From Symbiodinium sp. CCMP2592 (Eukaryota; Sar; Dinophyceae; Suessiales; Symbiodiniaceae), in NCBI GenBank assembly GCA_905221615.1, contig CAJNDT010003157.1:1-64000 (forward strand): 64,000 nucleotides of DNA, in the 5' to 3' direction. A model generated the notes under the pieces. It did not search any database. It worked only from the letters and a program-made list of their open reading frames with translations, and was not told where the DNA came from. A program made the translations under genes and the position numbers. This document shows positions 11,497 through 22,250 of this stretch, in pieces; the stretch's first letter is position 1; each line of letters opens with the position of its first letter.

Positions 11497-12490
11497 GTTT
11501 TCTGTAAACCCCGCAAGCTTAGGGTTTAGGGTTTATGGCTTAGGGTGTTCTTGTGTTAGTCAAAAAACTACAAGCTGCTGAGAGCCAATATACTAGGAGA
11601 ACAGCCCTTCATATACCGACAAGCACACGCAAATCCGCGTACGCAAAATCCACTTTAATCCCACAACACCGCTCACAACCCAATACACCCAACATCCTAC
11701 GATATTCCTACAAAGCTGAATGGCCGTCTCGTAGCCAAGTTACGATGAATCGAACATTTGCAGTTTGAGAAATCCTAATTTAAAGCCGCCCAAAGAATGC
11801 CTAAACCCTGACTGGCCTCAAAACAAAAAGCAAGAACACACGAGACACATAACAACAAAAAACACACAAGCCCACACCCAAAACCCTGCACCAAATCCGA
11901 AAACCCAAAGCAGAGAAATCCAAACCCACAACCCTTCAATCCTAAACCCTTCGCCTCAACCTTGCTGAGGACTCTGCAGGGCCCGAAAAGTCGGCATTCG
12001 CCGGCTCGCTCTCCTGAGGCGGGTAGTTAGACTGTTCTTATGTGTTGATAAAGCTCAAAGCTTCTTGACGCCTGAAGGTCGCCAAGTATCGGGGCGAAGG
12101 CTTTGGGACATTGACGAACTCCATCAGATAGTATGACCATTTAGGGCTTAGGTCTAAGGCTTGACGCCGTAGGGTTTAGGGTTTCATCCTGTGAAGTAGG
12201 TGCGAAGAACACACGGATATGCTGAGGAGGGGCGGGAACAGAGGTGCAAGAGTCTGGCTGCCAAGGCCTCGCCCCTACGGCTTGGACTTGGACTTTTCTC
12301 CGACTGGAAAACAATTCTGAATCTAGGTGAAAACGAAGCAGAAGTCTAGGAACGACAAGCCTAAACCACCCTGTCGCTGTCATACGTCCGAAAAATGTTG
12401 ACACAGGAGATTCCCTTTCGGGGTGTTCTGCTTGAAGGCTTCTCGTGCCCGGGCTCTTGACTCAAGGTTTCGAAGTTCCGGTTCGGGGTT
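11497..12490. other. Anonymous DNA, A-rich stretch and telomere motifs
   Basis: G-strand motif at 11518-11545. An A/C-rich stretch at about 11820-11950 gives a Pro/Lys/Thr/Asn-rich frame without domain features. G-strand motif again at about 12170-12185. No gene is recognised. Confidence 0.4.
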
Positions 12491-12743
12491 TCAGGTTGGG
12501 GGTGTATGGGAATTAGCGTCTCTGGGAGCGGAGATGAATGAGGCTCCGGCCTGGCGTATCAGATCGTCGATGTGGTAGAACTTGTCGTTGGCCATTCGCA
12601 TCAGAACATCCTGGCTCCTTGACAAAAGGGGGTCAAGGCTTATAGACTCCGCAGTGAGCGGCCTACAGTGCCGCAAGTGATGGGGATCGCACTAGCTGCG
12701 CAGCTACGTGCTCAGGGAGAGACACAGCCTCTATCTGAAGCCC
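12491..12743 (-). pseudogene. Possible ankyrin-repeat remnant, frameshifted
   Basis: Two overlapping minus-strand frames read like one broken protein. The first (12743-12666) includes VSLPEHVAAQLVRSPSLAAL and stops at TAG. The second, open from about 12697 to a stop at 12491, includes VLMRMANDKFYHIDDLIRQA followed by GASF. The spacing Leu..Met-Ala..(7)..Ile-Asp-Asp-Leu-Ile..Ala-Gly-Ala matches the helix-helix-turn of an ankyrin repeat (L..AA..G...IV..LL..GA). Third positions in the second frame are mostly C or G, unlike the flanks. The two frames are offset by one base, so it is either frameshifted or interrupted by a splice I cannot resolve. It lies on the same strand as the clearer ankyrin remnants upstream on that strand (14.2-20.5 kb). 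Confidence 0.3.
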
Positions 12744-12902
12744 TACACCCTAAACCTCCAAACCCTAAGCCATGGACCCCTAAATCCTAAGCCCCGAATC
12801 AAAACCCTAAGCCGAAATCCCTAAACCTTAAGCCCCAAAATCTTAACCCCTGACCTAAACCCCTAAACCCTATAAGCCCTACAAGCCATAAACCCCTAAA
12901 CA
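12744..12902. repeat. Degenerate telomere-like tract, C-strand
   Basis: Variants of CCCTAAACC such as CCTAAGCCC, CCCTAAGCCG, CCCTATAAGCC and CCATAAACCCC fill about 160 bp. Confidence 0.75.
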
Positions 12903-13542
12903 TAGATTCCGACATCCGAGGAGGTCCTCGCCGAACTGCCATTCCCCTTAACACAATGAACCTGAAAAACACCAAACTTTCAGTAGGTTCCCCTTAGAAA
13001 GAACCCCTAACTTAATAGTCATCTACTAGTCGTAATTGCCGACCAAGGACGGCTGTAACTTGCAACAGACGCCCTAAGCCCGTAAACGGACCCCTTAAAG
13101 GAGCCCTGAAAAAGAACCTTTAAAGGAGCCCTAAAGACCTTAATAAAGCAAAAGCAGGTATTACTCAGATCTACCTGCAAGATGAACTGAGTTCGACTAG
13201 GGTTTGGGGTTTTAGGCTTTAAAGTTTAGGGCGCAGGGCTACATGTGTAGGGTTCTGTTCATGACCCTTAAAAGCCGTATGAACACCTCTAACGAATCTT
13301 CCGACAAGGCCAATGTAGAACACGTATTCGCAGGCCATAAAACCCTGATACACTCGTAGCAACACGCCACAAATCATAACCCTTGCAAATCCTTTGAAGC
13401 CTCCAAGCCCCTTCAAAGCCGCCATAGGTTTAATTTCCCAGGTATCTATGGGATTGGGAGGTTTGGGAAATCAACCTGGCTGGGCCAAACCCCCGCATAT
13501 ATCCTGGCTCATCACGAAAACCCATTGATTTGCAATGGAACA

Positions 13543-14222
13543 GTACGAAATGGAACCTAGATAGATGGCCTGACCCTGCGTGCATTCGAAAGCAAAATCC
13601 AAAAGCCATATTGCCACATGTTGTAGAAACCTGGCAGCAGGCATTTCAGGTGGCTTTAAAGACCCAAATTGGCCCAGCAAATGTATTGAGTTTTATTGTT
13701 CCTTCATCCCCAGAACCATGCCCAACAAAGCGACCCCAGCCAACTCGTTTCATTTTACCCTGGCGGCCTGGAATGGAACCCACGCGGCCTGACCTCCCTC
13801 TTGGCCCCCATTGCTGACTCATTTCGCCACCCCTGTCCATCCAAGACCACACTCTCTGGTTCTCCAGAAAAGCATATTTGATCGTTCTGGATAGTGTGCA
13901 AAGAAAATGAAACCCAAGGTGGCCTCACGTTTCCCTAGCCCTCTTGGAATTCATTTCTGGAACCCATCAAGCGAAAACCCTTTCCCACTTTCCGGCCTCC
14001 ACCGCCCAAATACCAAAATAAAACCCTGGTGTTCTGCCTTTGGGGTCAGACATCTTGAATATGATTGCTCCTTCATCCTCAACACCCTCCTCAGCAATAA
14101 AGCGAACAGATCGGAAAACCAACCAATTCGTCTCAGTCTAGCCCAAGGGTCACCTGGAATTTATCCCAAGTGGCCTGAACCGCCCCTCAGGCCCCCTAGG
14201 ATTCATGTCTGATTCATTTTGT
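13543..14222. repeat. Diverged tandem duplication, unit about 360 bp
   Basis: Two halves align along their length at an offset of about 355-370 bp. GAAATGGAACC..GGCCTGACC at 13549 pairs with GAAATGAAACC..GGCCTCACG at 13905. ATTGTTCCTTCATCCCCA at 13698 pairs with ATTGCTCCTTCATCCTCA at 14064. AACAAAGCGA and AATAAAGCGA also pair. The GGCCTGACC..TGACTCATTTCG end pairs with GGCCTGAACC..TGATTCATTTTG. Neither strand has a continuous frame through both halves, so coding is unlikely. Confidence 0.65.
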
Positions 14223-14239
14223 CATGTTTTGTTTGTAAT

Positions 14240-15190
14240 CTTATCATACAGAAATTTCAGAGTTTTTACAAGCACGGGCTCATCTGTTCAGTGGCGATGC
14301 CTAAGCAGGCGGTGCCCCCCTTCAGATTGATGAACGCCTGCCTAATGTATCCGCTGTTTGCTTTCATTCTCACAATTTTGCTTTTTTTAAAGTATTGTAG
14401 AGTGGTCAACATGGTCCATGGGTGTTCCAAGGTAGCATCGGTTCTCATAATCGGGTCAGACAGCAGCAGCCAAGATAGAATCCATGTGCCCCACCGCCCT
14501 TGAAGAACAGGTTGAGCATCATGCTCCCGCGTCCCGGACTGACCCAACATATGAAATGAATTCCATGGAACGAGGGCTTTCCTTCGGCTTCCTGTTGTCA
14601 TAGGGGAATATGCCTGGAGAAACTTCCCCTTCTCGGAAGGTTCCCCAGTGGACCGGGTCGCATTCCAGGCAAAATCTTGTGGACGTAGGCATGGTAAGCC
14701 TTGTCCCCATGCAGGCCATCCAACACAGTGTTGCCTCCTTCAATGCCGAGGACACAAATGAAGGCAGCCTAGATTCATCCGAGACCCTAAGTCGCCAGAG
14801 CGGCTCCATCCTCACGGCGCCAGGCTTGGAACAGCTTCATGCCGTCCAGGCGTCCATTGCCGAAGCAATACCTTTGCCGGGCGTGGGATTTATGCATGCA
14901 TCGCCGCAACGACTGCAAAGCCCCATGATTGAGGAATGTCTCCGAAGACGAGCTGGACGGCGTCATCGGACTGCCTGCAACCCTCCCTGAGAAGGACGGT
15001 ACGGCCGCACGCGCTCGCTGAAATGGCTGCGCTCAGGCGGTTGAGAGCTAGCTGCCACAGGACAAATGGCCCCATGAATCTAGACAGCACTCCAAAAGAG
15101 CGCAATTTTAATCAATGCAGTGGCCAAGCATGTCCCAAATCATCGGCATCGGGTCCGCAACGTCATCGCAACCTGCAACGTCGCACGTAA
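14240..15190 (-). pseudogene. Ankyrin-repeat protein remnant
   Basis: At least four ankyrin-like units follow each other on the minus strand in shifting frames. (1) 15006-14938: GRTVLLREGCRQSDDAVQLV. (2) 14893-14840: INPTPGKGIASAMDAWTA, then a stop, continuing in another frame as MKLFQAW. (3) 14744-14661: IEGGNTVLDGLHGDK, then VHKILPGM. (4) 14331-14269: INLKGGTACLGIATEQMSP, continuing one base out of frame as VLVKTLKFLYD. Each fits G.T.L..A.......V..LL, with unit 4 the best (GGTxLxIATEQ..P.LVK.L). Further protein-like sequence upstream on the strand (15190-15110: PMPMIWDMLGHCID) may be another exon. The stops and frame changes point to a pseudogene, though introns could explain some. The rival reading is an intact 126-codon ATG frame on the plus strand (14610-14990), which covers only part of the region and has no recognisable domain. 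Confidence 0.45.
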
Positions 15191-15319
15191 GGAATGCTCG
15201 CAGGGACCGTAGACTGCTTAGTTGAGGTGTAGCAGAAAATGGCTTATGCTGGTGAGCTCTAATCTGCCCACACCATATCCCAAACAATCAGGAAGACCTG
15301 GATAAACCGCGCCCCCCAA

Positions 15320-15440
15320 AACGACAACGAATGATCCCTAAAACCCTGACTAAAGCCCTAAAGCCCTAAAACCTAAACCCCTAAATAACCCTCAAGCCTC
15401 TAAACAACCCTAAAGCCCCTACCCAAAAGCCCTAAACCTC
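15320..15440. repeat. Degenerate telomere-like tract, C-strand
   Basis: Runs of CCCTAAAGCCC, CCTAAACCCC and CCCTCAAGCC variants. Confidence 0.7.
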
Positions 15441-15530
15441 ACACCCTCGGAACCGCGAAGCTCCCAGGTCTGCTCCTGGCTTCGCGTCGCCGGGACAGTG
15501 GGGAGCACCTTAGCAAAGCCGGGCTCCTTT

Positions 15531-15840
15531 GAAGAGATCCATAAGTAAGGGTTCTATAAGGGATCTGTGGGCTCTCCTTTAAAGGGATCCATAAGTAAGG
15601 GCTCTATAAGGGATCTATGGGTTCTCCTTTAAGGGGATCCGTAACTGAGGGCTCTGGGGATCTATGGGTTCTCCTTTTAAGGAACCCATAAGTAAGGCTT
15701 CTATAAGGGATCTACGGTTTAAAGGGATCCATAAGTAAGGGCTCTATAAGGGATCTATGGGTTTTTGGCTTGAGTGGCGCGCGCGCGTAAAGGGATCCAT
15801 ACGTAAGGGTTCTATGAGGGACTTATGGGTTTTAGGGTTT
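15531..15840. repeat. Tandem repeat, about 50-bp unit, six copies
   Basis: Consecutive units have the form GGATCCATAAGTAAGGG, then CTCTATAAGGGATCTATGGG, then TTCTCCTTTAAA. Copies start at about 15537, 15587, 15637, 15685, 15728 and 15792. The later units are diverged, and the last is separated by an alternating GC tract (GCGCGCGCG). Telomeric TTTAGGG and TTTTAGGG units abut the right end (15827-15856). Confidence 0.8.
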
Positions 15841-15856
15841 AGGGTTTTAGGGTTGA

Positions 15857-17206
15857 GTGGCTCTTTTAAAGGGGATTATATTAAAAGGGCTCCTTGCAAG
15901 GGCTCGATAAGGGGACTATGGTGTTGAGGGGATCTATAGAGTTCCCTTACCGGGACCCACAAGGTTATAAGGTTATCATAGGGGTTTAGGTTTTGAGAGT
16001 TTGAGGTTGAGGGTCTTTTGTTTTAAGGGCCCTTTCTGCACTCTGCAAGTCTGTCTGCATTACCAGTTTTGCGGGTTGGGGTTTAGGGGCTTTGGGGCCC
16101 GAAATTTCAAGCACCAAACCGTGTACCCTGAAGGGCTTTAGGGCTTCTTGGGGTGTCTTTCGGGTTTAGGGTCTGGACATGAAGCTTAGATTGGCGGTTT
16201 AGGATTTATGGCATTAAAGCTTCAGGGCCTGGGCTTAACGGCTAGGGCTCAAGGGCCAGTCAAAGGCAACGCTACGTGCGTCTCCAAGTAAAAACTAGAG
16301 CTGAGGACTTAGGGTTGAAGGGGGCTCAGATCTATGGCATTCTACCAAGTACTAGGGCATCTTCGGGTTGCGATCTGGGTCTTGTGCTCTTGAGGCTTGT
16401 GGTGTTCAGGGTTCAGATCTTCAGGCTTCCGGCGCCCTGACAATTCGAATAGGGTTGCAGTCTCTTCTTATACTTTAGCTAAACTCAGGAACCCGAAGAA
16501 CCAATCATTTGGTCATTTGGGTAAGCTTTACTGTACCTGAAACCACTAGAACATGGTTCGGGGTATAGTAAACTGAGAATGCAGCAGTTGGGAACATTAC
16601 GGAATAGTGATTGAAGCTATTGAAGTTTCGAACTTGAATCCTCAAATCCAAACCAAGCAACCCCAACCAATCATGAGACTATTCTTTGGAAAATCGTTTC
16701 ATCTAACCAGTAACAGGCCTTGACTCATGTAAGTAATAAACCGTGATCCGCTCTCGTCCGTACATACTGCTAATGCGGTGCACCCCAATACCCTGCTCCG
16801 AACAATCTGGCCCCCATATCCAAAAAGGCATCCGTAAAACATGCTGAAAGCAACCCACATCTCAGTATTTCGTACCTGTTTATTCTCAAAAGACAACCAA
16901 GCTCCACGCCCAGGATCGATTTTGGCCGCGGGGTGATTCGGAGACCTTGGAGTGACGATTGCGGTTTTGTTCGGCGGTTTGCACAAGGGTTTAAGGCATT
17001 GTGGTACGGTATATCTCGCTATACTTGTGTTTGAAAACCCTGGTGGGTAATATGCGAAGATATACTAAGTATTCTAGTACATCCCATTATCGTCATATTA
17101 GGCCACCTGGCGGGAAGCAGAGTACTCAAGCTCAAAGAGCAAAATGAGCAGTCGGGTGAATTGAATACAACAAGGTGTCGTAGGGTCTTGATAGCTTGCT
17201 AAGCTT
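15857..17206. other. Anonymous DNA with G-strand telomere-like decay products
   Basis: Degenerate TTTAGGG motifs are frequent from 15990 to 16260. From 16430 to 17200 the DNA is unique, with short frames on both strands and no recognisable domain. Confidence 0.45.
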
Positions 17207-17300
17207 TACCCATAGGCCCCAAAGTAGTTCCTTGTTGGGATTACCTTATAGGGTTCTATATATGAACCCCCAAAAGGAACTACTTTGGGGCCTTAGGGTA
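17207..17300. mobile_element. Family C inverted-repeat element, copy 1
   Basis: 94 bp bounded by TACCCATAGGCCCCAAAGTA and TACTTTGGGGCCTTAGGGTA, inverted repeats of about 30 bp including AGTTCCTTNTTGGG. Copies 2 and 3 are at 22158-22250 and 61511-61604. The ends are TA, consistent with a TA target duplication. Confidence 0.88.
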
Positions 17301-17658
17301 ATGTGGCTTTATGCAGGGGTTCTACGGACTTCAAGCTGTCGCAGCCATTTTTGCTCCGTTCTGCTTTGCTCTTTGGGGGCTCGGGGCCCGCGCATGCATT
17401 GCATGGTGCGCAGGCCTGAGCCATGAAAGCCCACATCGAAAACCCATACAAGAATTGTTTAGGGTTTAAGGTTTTTAGGGTTTAGGGAGTTTAGGGTCTA
17501 GGCTCTTCAAGCCATAGTCTGAAGCTGGCAAGGCATGCGTCACTGTTCCTCGTGCTGGACGGGGGGCTTCTGCATCAAGTCCAACACTGGCCGCCTGCCA
17601 AGACCTCCATCAAAGGTGGCAATGGCGGATCGTCATCCTTGCTTCGCAAGCCTTCTCA

Positions 17659-17778
17659 TGCAGGGTCCAAGAATCCCATGGATTGTGCGTGAAGACTGCC
17701 GCTCGCATTGGGTGCTCCGCCGAGTTCACACAAAGCACGGATAGCGATGTCCCGTGCAACAACGAGGTCCTGGGTAGC
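17659..17778 (-). pseudogene. Ankyrin-like fragment
   Basis: After a possible splice acceptor the frame reads ATQDLVVARDIAIRALCELG followed by GAPNAS. It then continues GSLHAQSMGFLDPA to a stop at 17656-17658. The central part fits the second helix and turn of an ankyrin repeat (V.ALLE.GA.PNA). A further protein-like stretch lies downstream on this strand in other frames, including LMEVLAGGQ at about 17600. It lies between the clearer ankyrin remnants at 15.0 and 20.5 kb on the same strand, so all may derive from one intron-rich gene. The stop and frame changes make an intact gene unlikely. Confidence 0.35.
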
Positions 17779-18193
17779 TCAGCCCGCCTTAAAAACTGAG
17801 AGCTGATGGACTACGTCAGTAAGCCTGAAGGCCTCAAGCCGGAAACTTGGACCCCTCAGAGCTGAGGGTGTAGGGCTTTCGAGCGTTGAGGCTTCGGGCT
17901 TTGAGGGTTCCGCTTGTAGGGCTTCACGATAATCTCGATTCCTCGCCCCGACAGCTCCGGGAGAGCTGACCCAGACGAAACTTGCACGAAGGGAGGTTCC
18001 GTTTAAAGACACCTTGGAGCCCTTAAAAAAACAACCCTGCAAGGAACCCTTCATGGACTACTAGAGCCGACATTCGCACGAATCAAACACTCAGCGAAGA
18101 CTTTAGGGTTTAAAATTTCTAATCCCTACAGCGGAAACCCAGAACCCTCAACTCTCAAATTCTGCAGAGTCTGTAGGACCCACGGCCCGGGTG

Positions 18194-18307
18194 TACTTAA
18201 AGGATCATGGGACTTAGTAACTAGGGTTATGATTAGGGTAACTATACTTATAACCCCAATTAAGGTACATATAACCCTACTTACTAAGTCCCATGATCCT
18301 CCAAGTA
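18194..18307. mobile_element. Family B inverted-repeat element, copy 1
   Basis: 114 bp. The left arm TACTTAAAGGATCATGGGAC is complementary to the right arm GTCCCATGATCCTCCAAGTA, and pairing continues inward through CTTAGTAA and the AGGGTTAT / ATAACCCT blocks. Copies 2 and 3 are at 26882-26995 and 45899-46013 and differ by only a few bases. Confidence 0.92.
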
Positions 18308-18895
18308 GGGTTCTTACCCTACATGCAAAAGGTCACAGTTTGAGCCTGGGTATAGACGACCCACCGCCACATCCCCGAATCACGTCAATCTATCAGGATG
18401 TGCTTCCCCTGAAAATCTTCCGTCCAGCCCTCAAAATTTAGGGTCTACTACTTCTTTCCGGTTTTCCTGAACCCCTCTGGCATTTTGCATTGCAGTCTAC
18501 AGCTTAAATGGCATTGCATAGTGAAGCCAAGGAAAATAACGGCTCCGTAGGGGGTCGAGAGTCTAGCTTCAGGGTTTTAGGGTTTAGAGGTTTAGGGATT
18601 TCGCTTTTCGTTGATTGCCTCTTGTCCTGTGAGTGCTTATGGTTTACAGTTTCTCTGTTCCGCTACCGCGGCCGAGGTGCGCATCGCAAGCTTTGGGGGT
18701 GCTGAGATACATACCTTGGCCGGCTTGAAAGCTCGCAAGGCGTTTAGGGCAACCGTGTCTCCAAACCCTCCAACATCATCCTAGTCCAAGCTGAGGACCC
18801 GATGCAAGCAATGCCGTAGTAATAGTCGTCGTCGTCGACGCCGTCGTCGTAGCAGTGGTAGTAGCAGTAACCGCAGCAGCAGACGCAGCACCAGC

Positions 18896-18994
<99 letters not shown>

Positions 18995-19046
18995 TGGTGG
19001 TAGTGGTGGTAGTGGTGGTAGTGGTGGTAGTGGTGGTAGTGGTAGT
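18896..19046. repeat. (TAG)n array passing into (TGGTAG)n
   Basis: About 31 TAG units (18896-18988) run into a hexamer array of TGG-TAG (18989-19046). A decayed GTC/GTA/GCA region precedes it at 18815-18895. Long open frames across it on both strands (poly-Ser/Gly, poly-Leu, poly-Tyr) are artefacts of the repeat. Confidence 0.97.
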
Positions 19047-20352
19047 CGTACGATGATGACAGTAAACTTATTATGCAAACACATGCACTACAGACACAAA
19101 CTTCACCTAGGTGCTGGGACATCGCTTTCAAACTCCAGTCCGACATTCGAATCCACAGACCGTCTCTCCTCCGCCATAAGAGCAGGAGCTAGTGGATATC
19201 CAAGCGCATGAGCCCAAATCAGGCTTATAAAGCCCCGCACAACATAAAGGCCTTGTACCAAGGGTGTGCTGGTGAAGAGCAGGTATGCATATGCATTACT
19301 TTCTATTGCGTTATATTATAGCATACATTGTTTTTGATTACTATACTCTATGAGTAATCAGTTGTAAAGATTTAACTACATACCCTAACCCGAACGACTC
19401 GATCCCTGCTTGAGTCTGCGTTGCTGTGGCTCCGGAGTCGCGCGGAGGAAGTAAGGTTGCCTAGGAGCTGTCAGTGTCTTTGGGATTTTAGGGCTGCATT
19501 TGAACAAAAAGTTCAAAGCTTGTCGGAAATTCGATGCGATAGAGCGCCACCTGAAGCTACAGGTTCTGGTTTAGGAACTTCAGGGCTACAGGCTTATCGG
19601 GGTCTTATGAGGTAGAATCTCCGGAGTCGGGGCTTACAATCATTCAACGGCAAAAGTGGGGAGGATCACGGGCTGAACATAAGAGCCTCAAACATTAGGA
19701 CAGGGTTTTGGGATACAGACATTGTAATGTAACTGTATTCAGGAGCCGTTTGGTTTAGTATTAGGCAATGATTGATCAGGCCACCATTAGGACGGCCGAG
19801 GTTTTCGGGTTGTCAGGTTGAGAGGTTTTATGAGCTTTGGAAACGTTCGAGCGACTCGACTCGCCCAGCCCAAAAAAGACATTAAGCTCGATGCAAGAAA
19901 GTACAGCTCCGAATTCGCGGTTGAAGGCTCTAGGCTCTAAACGCCTAGGCCTTATAAAGTTTCAGGGTGTAGCGAAATCCAAACTCTCGCGAGCTCGCCA
20001 TCGCCCTGAAACAAGCCAAGTCAATGTCCTGCGATTTGCAGATCGGTCGAACTTCGGGCTTGCTTGAAGTTACCAAGCTGAGCAAACTCATACTTTGTTT
20101 TCATGAGGACCCAGAACCCAAAAAAACGGAAACACAGCTCTATTGTGCTCTAGCCCGAGTGTAAAGCCGATCGGAGTTCCCTAATCAAAGACCTGAAGCT
20201 GCACCCGAAAATCCACCACTGGCGTAGTCTCGAAATAGATTGCTAGCCACGAAAAGATGCAACCCAACACGCAAACCAACTTATAGGCACCTAGAAAATA
20301 ATTTACACAAATTTACACGATGGCTCTCGTGCCCGAAAGAACCTTCGCCTTA

Positions 20353-20574
20353 ATCAAGCTGTTGAGAACATGTCAAACGACTCTCCAGCCCTCCACACCT
20401 GGTAAGAAACTCGCGTAAAACATCCGTGCATGAGCACGGAAGGCTAAGCACTGTTAACAAATTCCTTGAGCGGCAATTCTCCACTGCATAAAAGTTGCAC
20501 TTGCAGATGCCAGCCTCTGCAATAATACTGATGACAGGATACTTCAAGAAGCAGGGACCACCATCAACATTGCT
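20353..20574 (-). CDS. Ankyrin-like exon candidate
   Basis: A possible acceptor (AGCGAAAGCAG) ends at 20576, and the frame runs 74 codons to a TAA at 20350-20352. Two ankyrin-like units are visible: VISIIAEAGICKCNFYAVEN, then RNLLTVLS and TDVLREFLTRCGGLESR. They fit V..II.AGI..N and R.LL..LS....DVL..FL..GG..., the end of one repeat and a whole second one. Family members use such repeats as protein-binding surfaces, and the partner here cannot be known. It is the most upstream of the ankyrin pieces on this strand (others at 17.7, 15.0-14.2 and 12.7-12.5 kb). The interval is uninterrupted, so this piece may be intact even if the others are not. Confidence 0.4.
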
Positions 20575-20589
20575 TCTGCTTTCGCTAGC

Positions 20590-20810
20590 TATACCCCAAA
20601 CCCTAAGCCCGAAAACCTGAACCCTGAACCCCAAAATCCTAAACCCTAACGCCCCAAAGACCTAAAGCCTAAAAGCCCATCGCTAAACCCTAAACACTAC
20701 TAAGAACCCTTGCCAGAAACCCTAAATCCCCAAACTCTAAACCCTAAACACTACTAAGAACCCTTTGCCCAAAACCTTAAACCCTAAACACTAAACCCTG
20801 TTGACTATTG
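20590..20810. repeat. Degenerate telomere-like tract, C-strand
   Basis: About 220 bp of CCCTAAACC-type motifs. It includes a short internal duplication: CTAAACCCTAAACACTACTA with AGAACCCTT following, at about 20685 and again at about 20738. Confidence 0.8.
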
Positions 20811-20929
20811 AGAATTCGGAGACCTTTCGTGGCATTCTGGGCCCCGGGCCCAGGCGAGCAGCCGAGTGGAAAAATGGCTGAGGGGATCCTCGGAACTCGA
20901 GATTCCCTCATCGAAGTTATGGGCTCCCT

Positions 20930-21065
20930 TAAGGGATCCTCTACATAAGCCTCTTCAAGGGCTCCTTTTTCAAGGATTCTTAAGGGCTCCTTTAAGGCCC
21001 TTGAAGGGTTCCTTTAAGGGCTCAATTCAGGGCTCCTTTAAGGTTTCCTCTACAAGGGTGCTGTC
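20930..21065. repeat. Short-period repeat of AAGGGCTCCTTT motif
   Basis: AAGGGCTCCTTTAAGG and close variants recur about every 22-30 bp, around GGATCC and CCTCTACA motifs. It belongs to the same family of CCTTTAAGGG / GGATCTATAAGGG patches seen at 9.3, 15.6, 35.7 and 49.9 kb. Confidence 0.65.
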
Positions 21066-22157
21066 ATAAAGGGGTCTCACGAAGCAGACAAGCAGACGAG
21101 GGTTCCCGAAAAGGTTCCGGAATGGTTTCGATTTTGGTTCCAGAAATAAACTGAAAGGGCCTGAAACTTAAGAAACAGCATGCGGATGTGCATGGGGTTT
21201 GATCAGGGCTTCGTTGTAAAGGGTTGTACAGAGGGGCCGGCAGAGTTAGAATGAGGACACTGTGACGGTCCTCCGAAAGGGTCTTATAGGGGTTTATTTA
21301 CAGTTTGAGTTGCAATCATATTAATATGTAGTTAAGTGGCTCGTGGGTGATGAACCCCAGCCTGAAGTCCGTAAACCCTATGCCCAAAAGCTCAAACCCC
21401 AAACTGACCTTTGAGGCTTTGTGGCTTTCGACTCTAGGCTCCAATGCCCATCAAACCCTGAACCTCAGGGTTTAGGGTTTAGGGTCAAGAGGCTCCAGCC
21501 CTGAACCCGAAAGGCTTGACAACGAAGCCACCAAGCCCGGAAGTGATGCATATCTTAAGCATCCACGAACTTCATTTAACAAAAACACAGAAGAGTTCTA
21601 TCAACACCACACTGTGCACAAGCCCCATGAAGGAAAAACCCTATCAATCTGTCTGGAACCCCTTAGCCCTCAATCCTAAGCCCTAAGCCCTACAAGAATC
21701 CTGTATCGAAACCTAAAAGCTCTCACTAAAGCAACCTGTAGATGGCCCAGTGGCGCTCTGCTGGCGGTGTCGGCGGCGTAGGAAAGCTCCGGCCACCCAG
21801 AAACAGAGGGCTCCTGGGAAGGAGCGCAGCTTCGCAGGATGCTATAGGTGTTGCATGTTGCGTTGCTTAGTAGGAATTGGGGTTCGGGGTTTCGCGCGGC
21901 TAGGCCTTGAGGTCGAGAACAGCATGGAAGGGTTTCGGGTTCGCTTGGTTACGAATGAGGGATGCTGCTCGAGGGGCCGTGCGTACGTTGAAATAAGATT
22001 GGAGGCTCTAGGGCTTCAGCCAGCGGCATTTACAGAAGTTTGGATAAAGCCTACAATAGGGTTGAGGGCCGATTCAAGGGAGTGTATGTATGTTTATGCA
22101 TGGCTGATCTGCATCATCTCTGGGCTTCTCTGCCATCATGAGTACGAGTACTGAGAG

Positions 22158-22250
22158 TACCCAGAGGCCCCATAGTAGCTCCTTTTTGGGATTACCTTCT
22201 AGGGTTCTATGTATGAACCCCAAAAGGAACTACTTTGGGGCCTCTGGGTA
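22158..22250. mobile_element. Family C inverted-repeat element, copy 2
   Basis: 93 bp from TACCCAGAGGCCCCATAGTA to TACTTTGGGGCCTCTGGGTA. The interior GGGATTACCTTCTAGGGTTC matches copy 1 at 17.2 kb in the same orientation. Confidence 0.9.

Noticed and set aside
17335..17360. Partial resemblance of CAGCCATTTTTGCTC to the dinoflagellate spliced leader
   Set aside because: About six of 21 positions differ, and it is not placed as an exon or in a repeated leader array. It gives no support for a dinoflagellate origin.
21750..22154. 134-codon plus-strand frame
   Set aside because: It has a Cys/Arg-rich start, then telomere-like read-through, and stops at the edge of a MITE-like element. There is no domain, and the length is compatible with chance.
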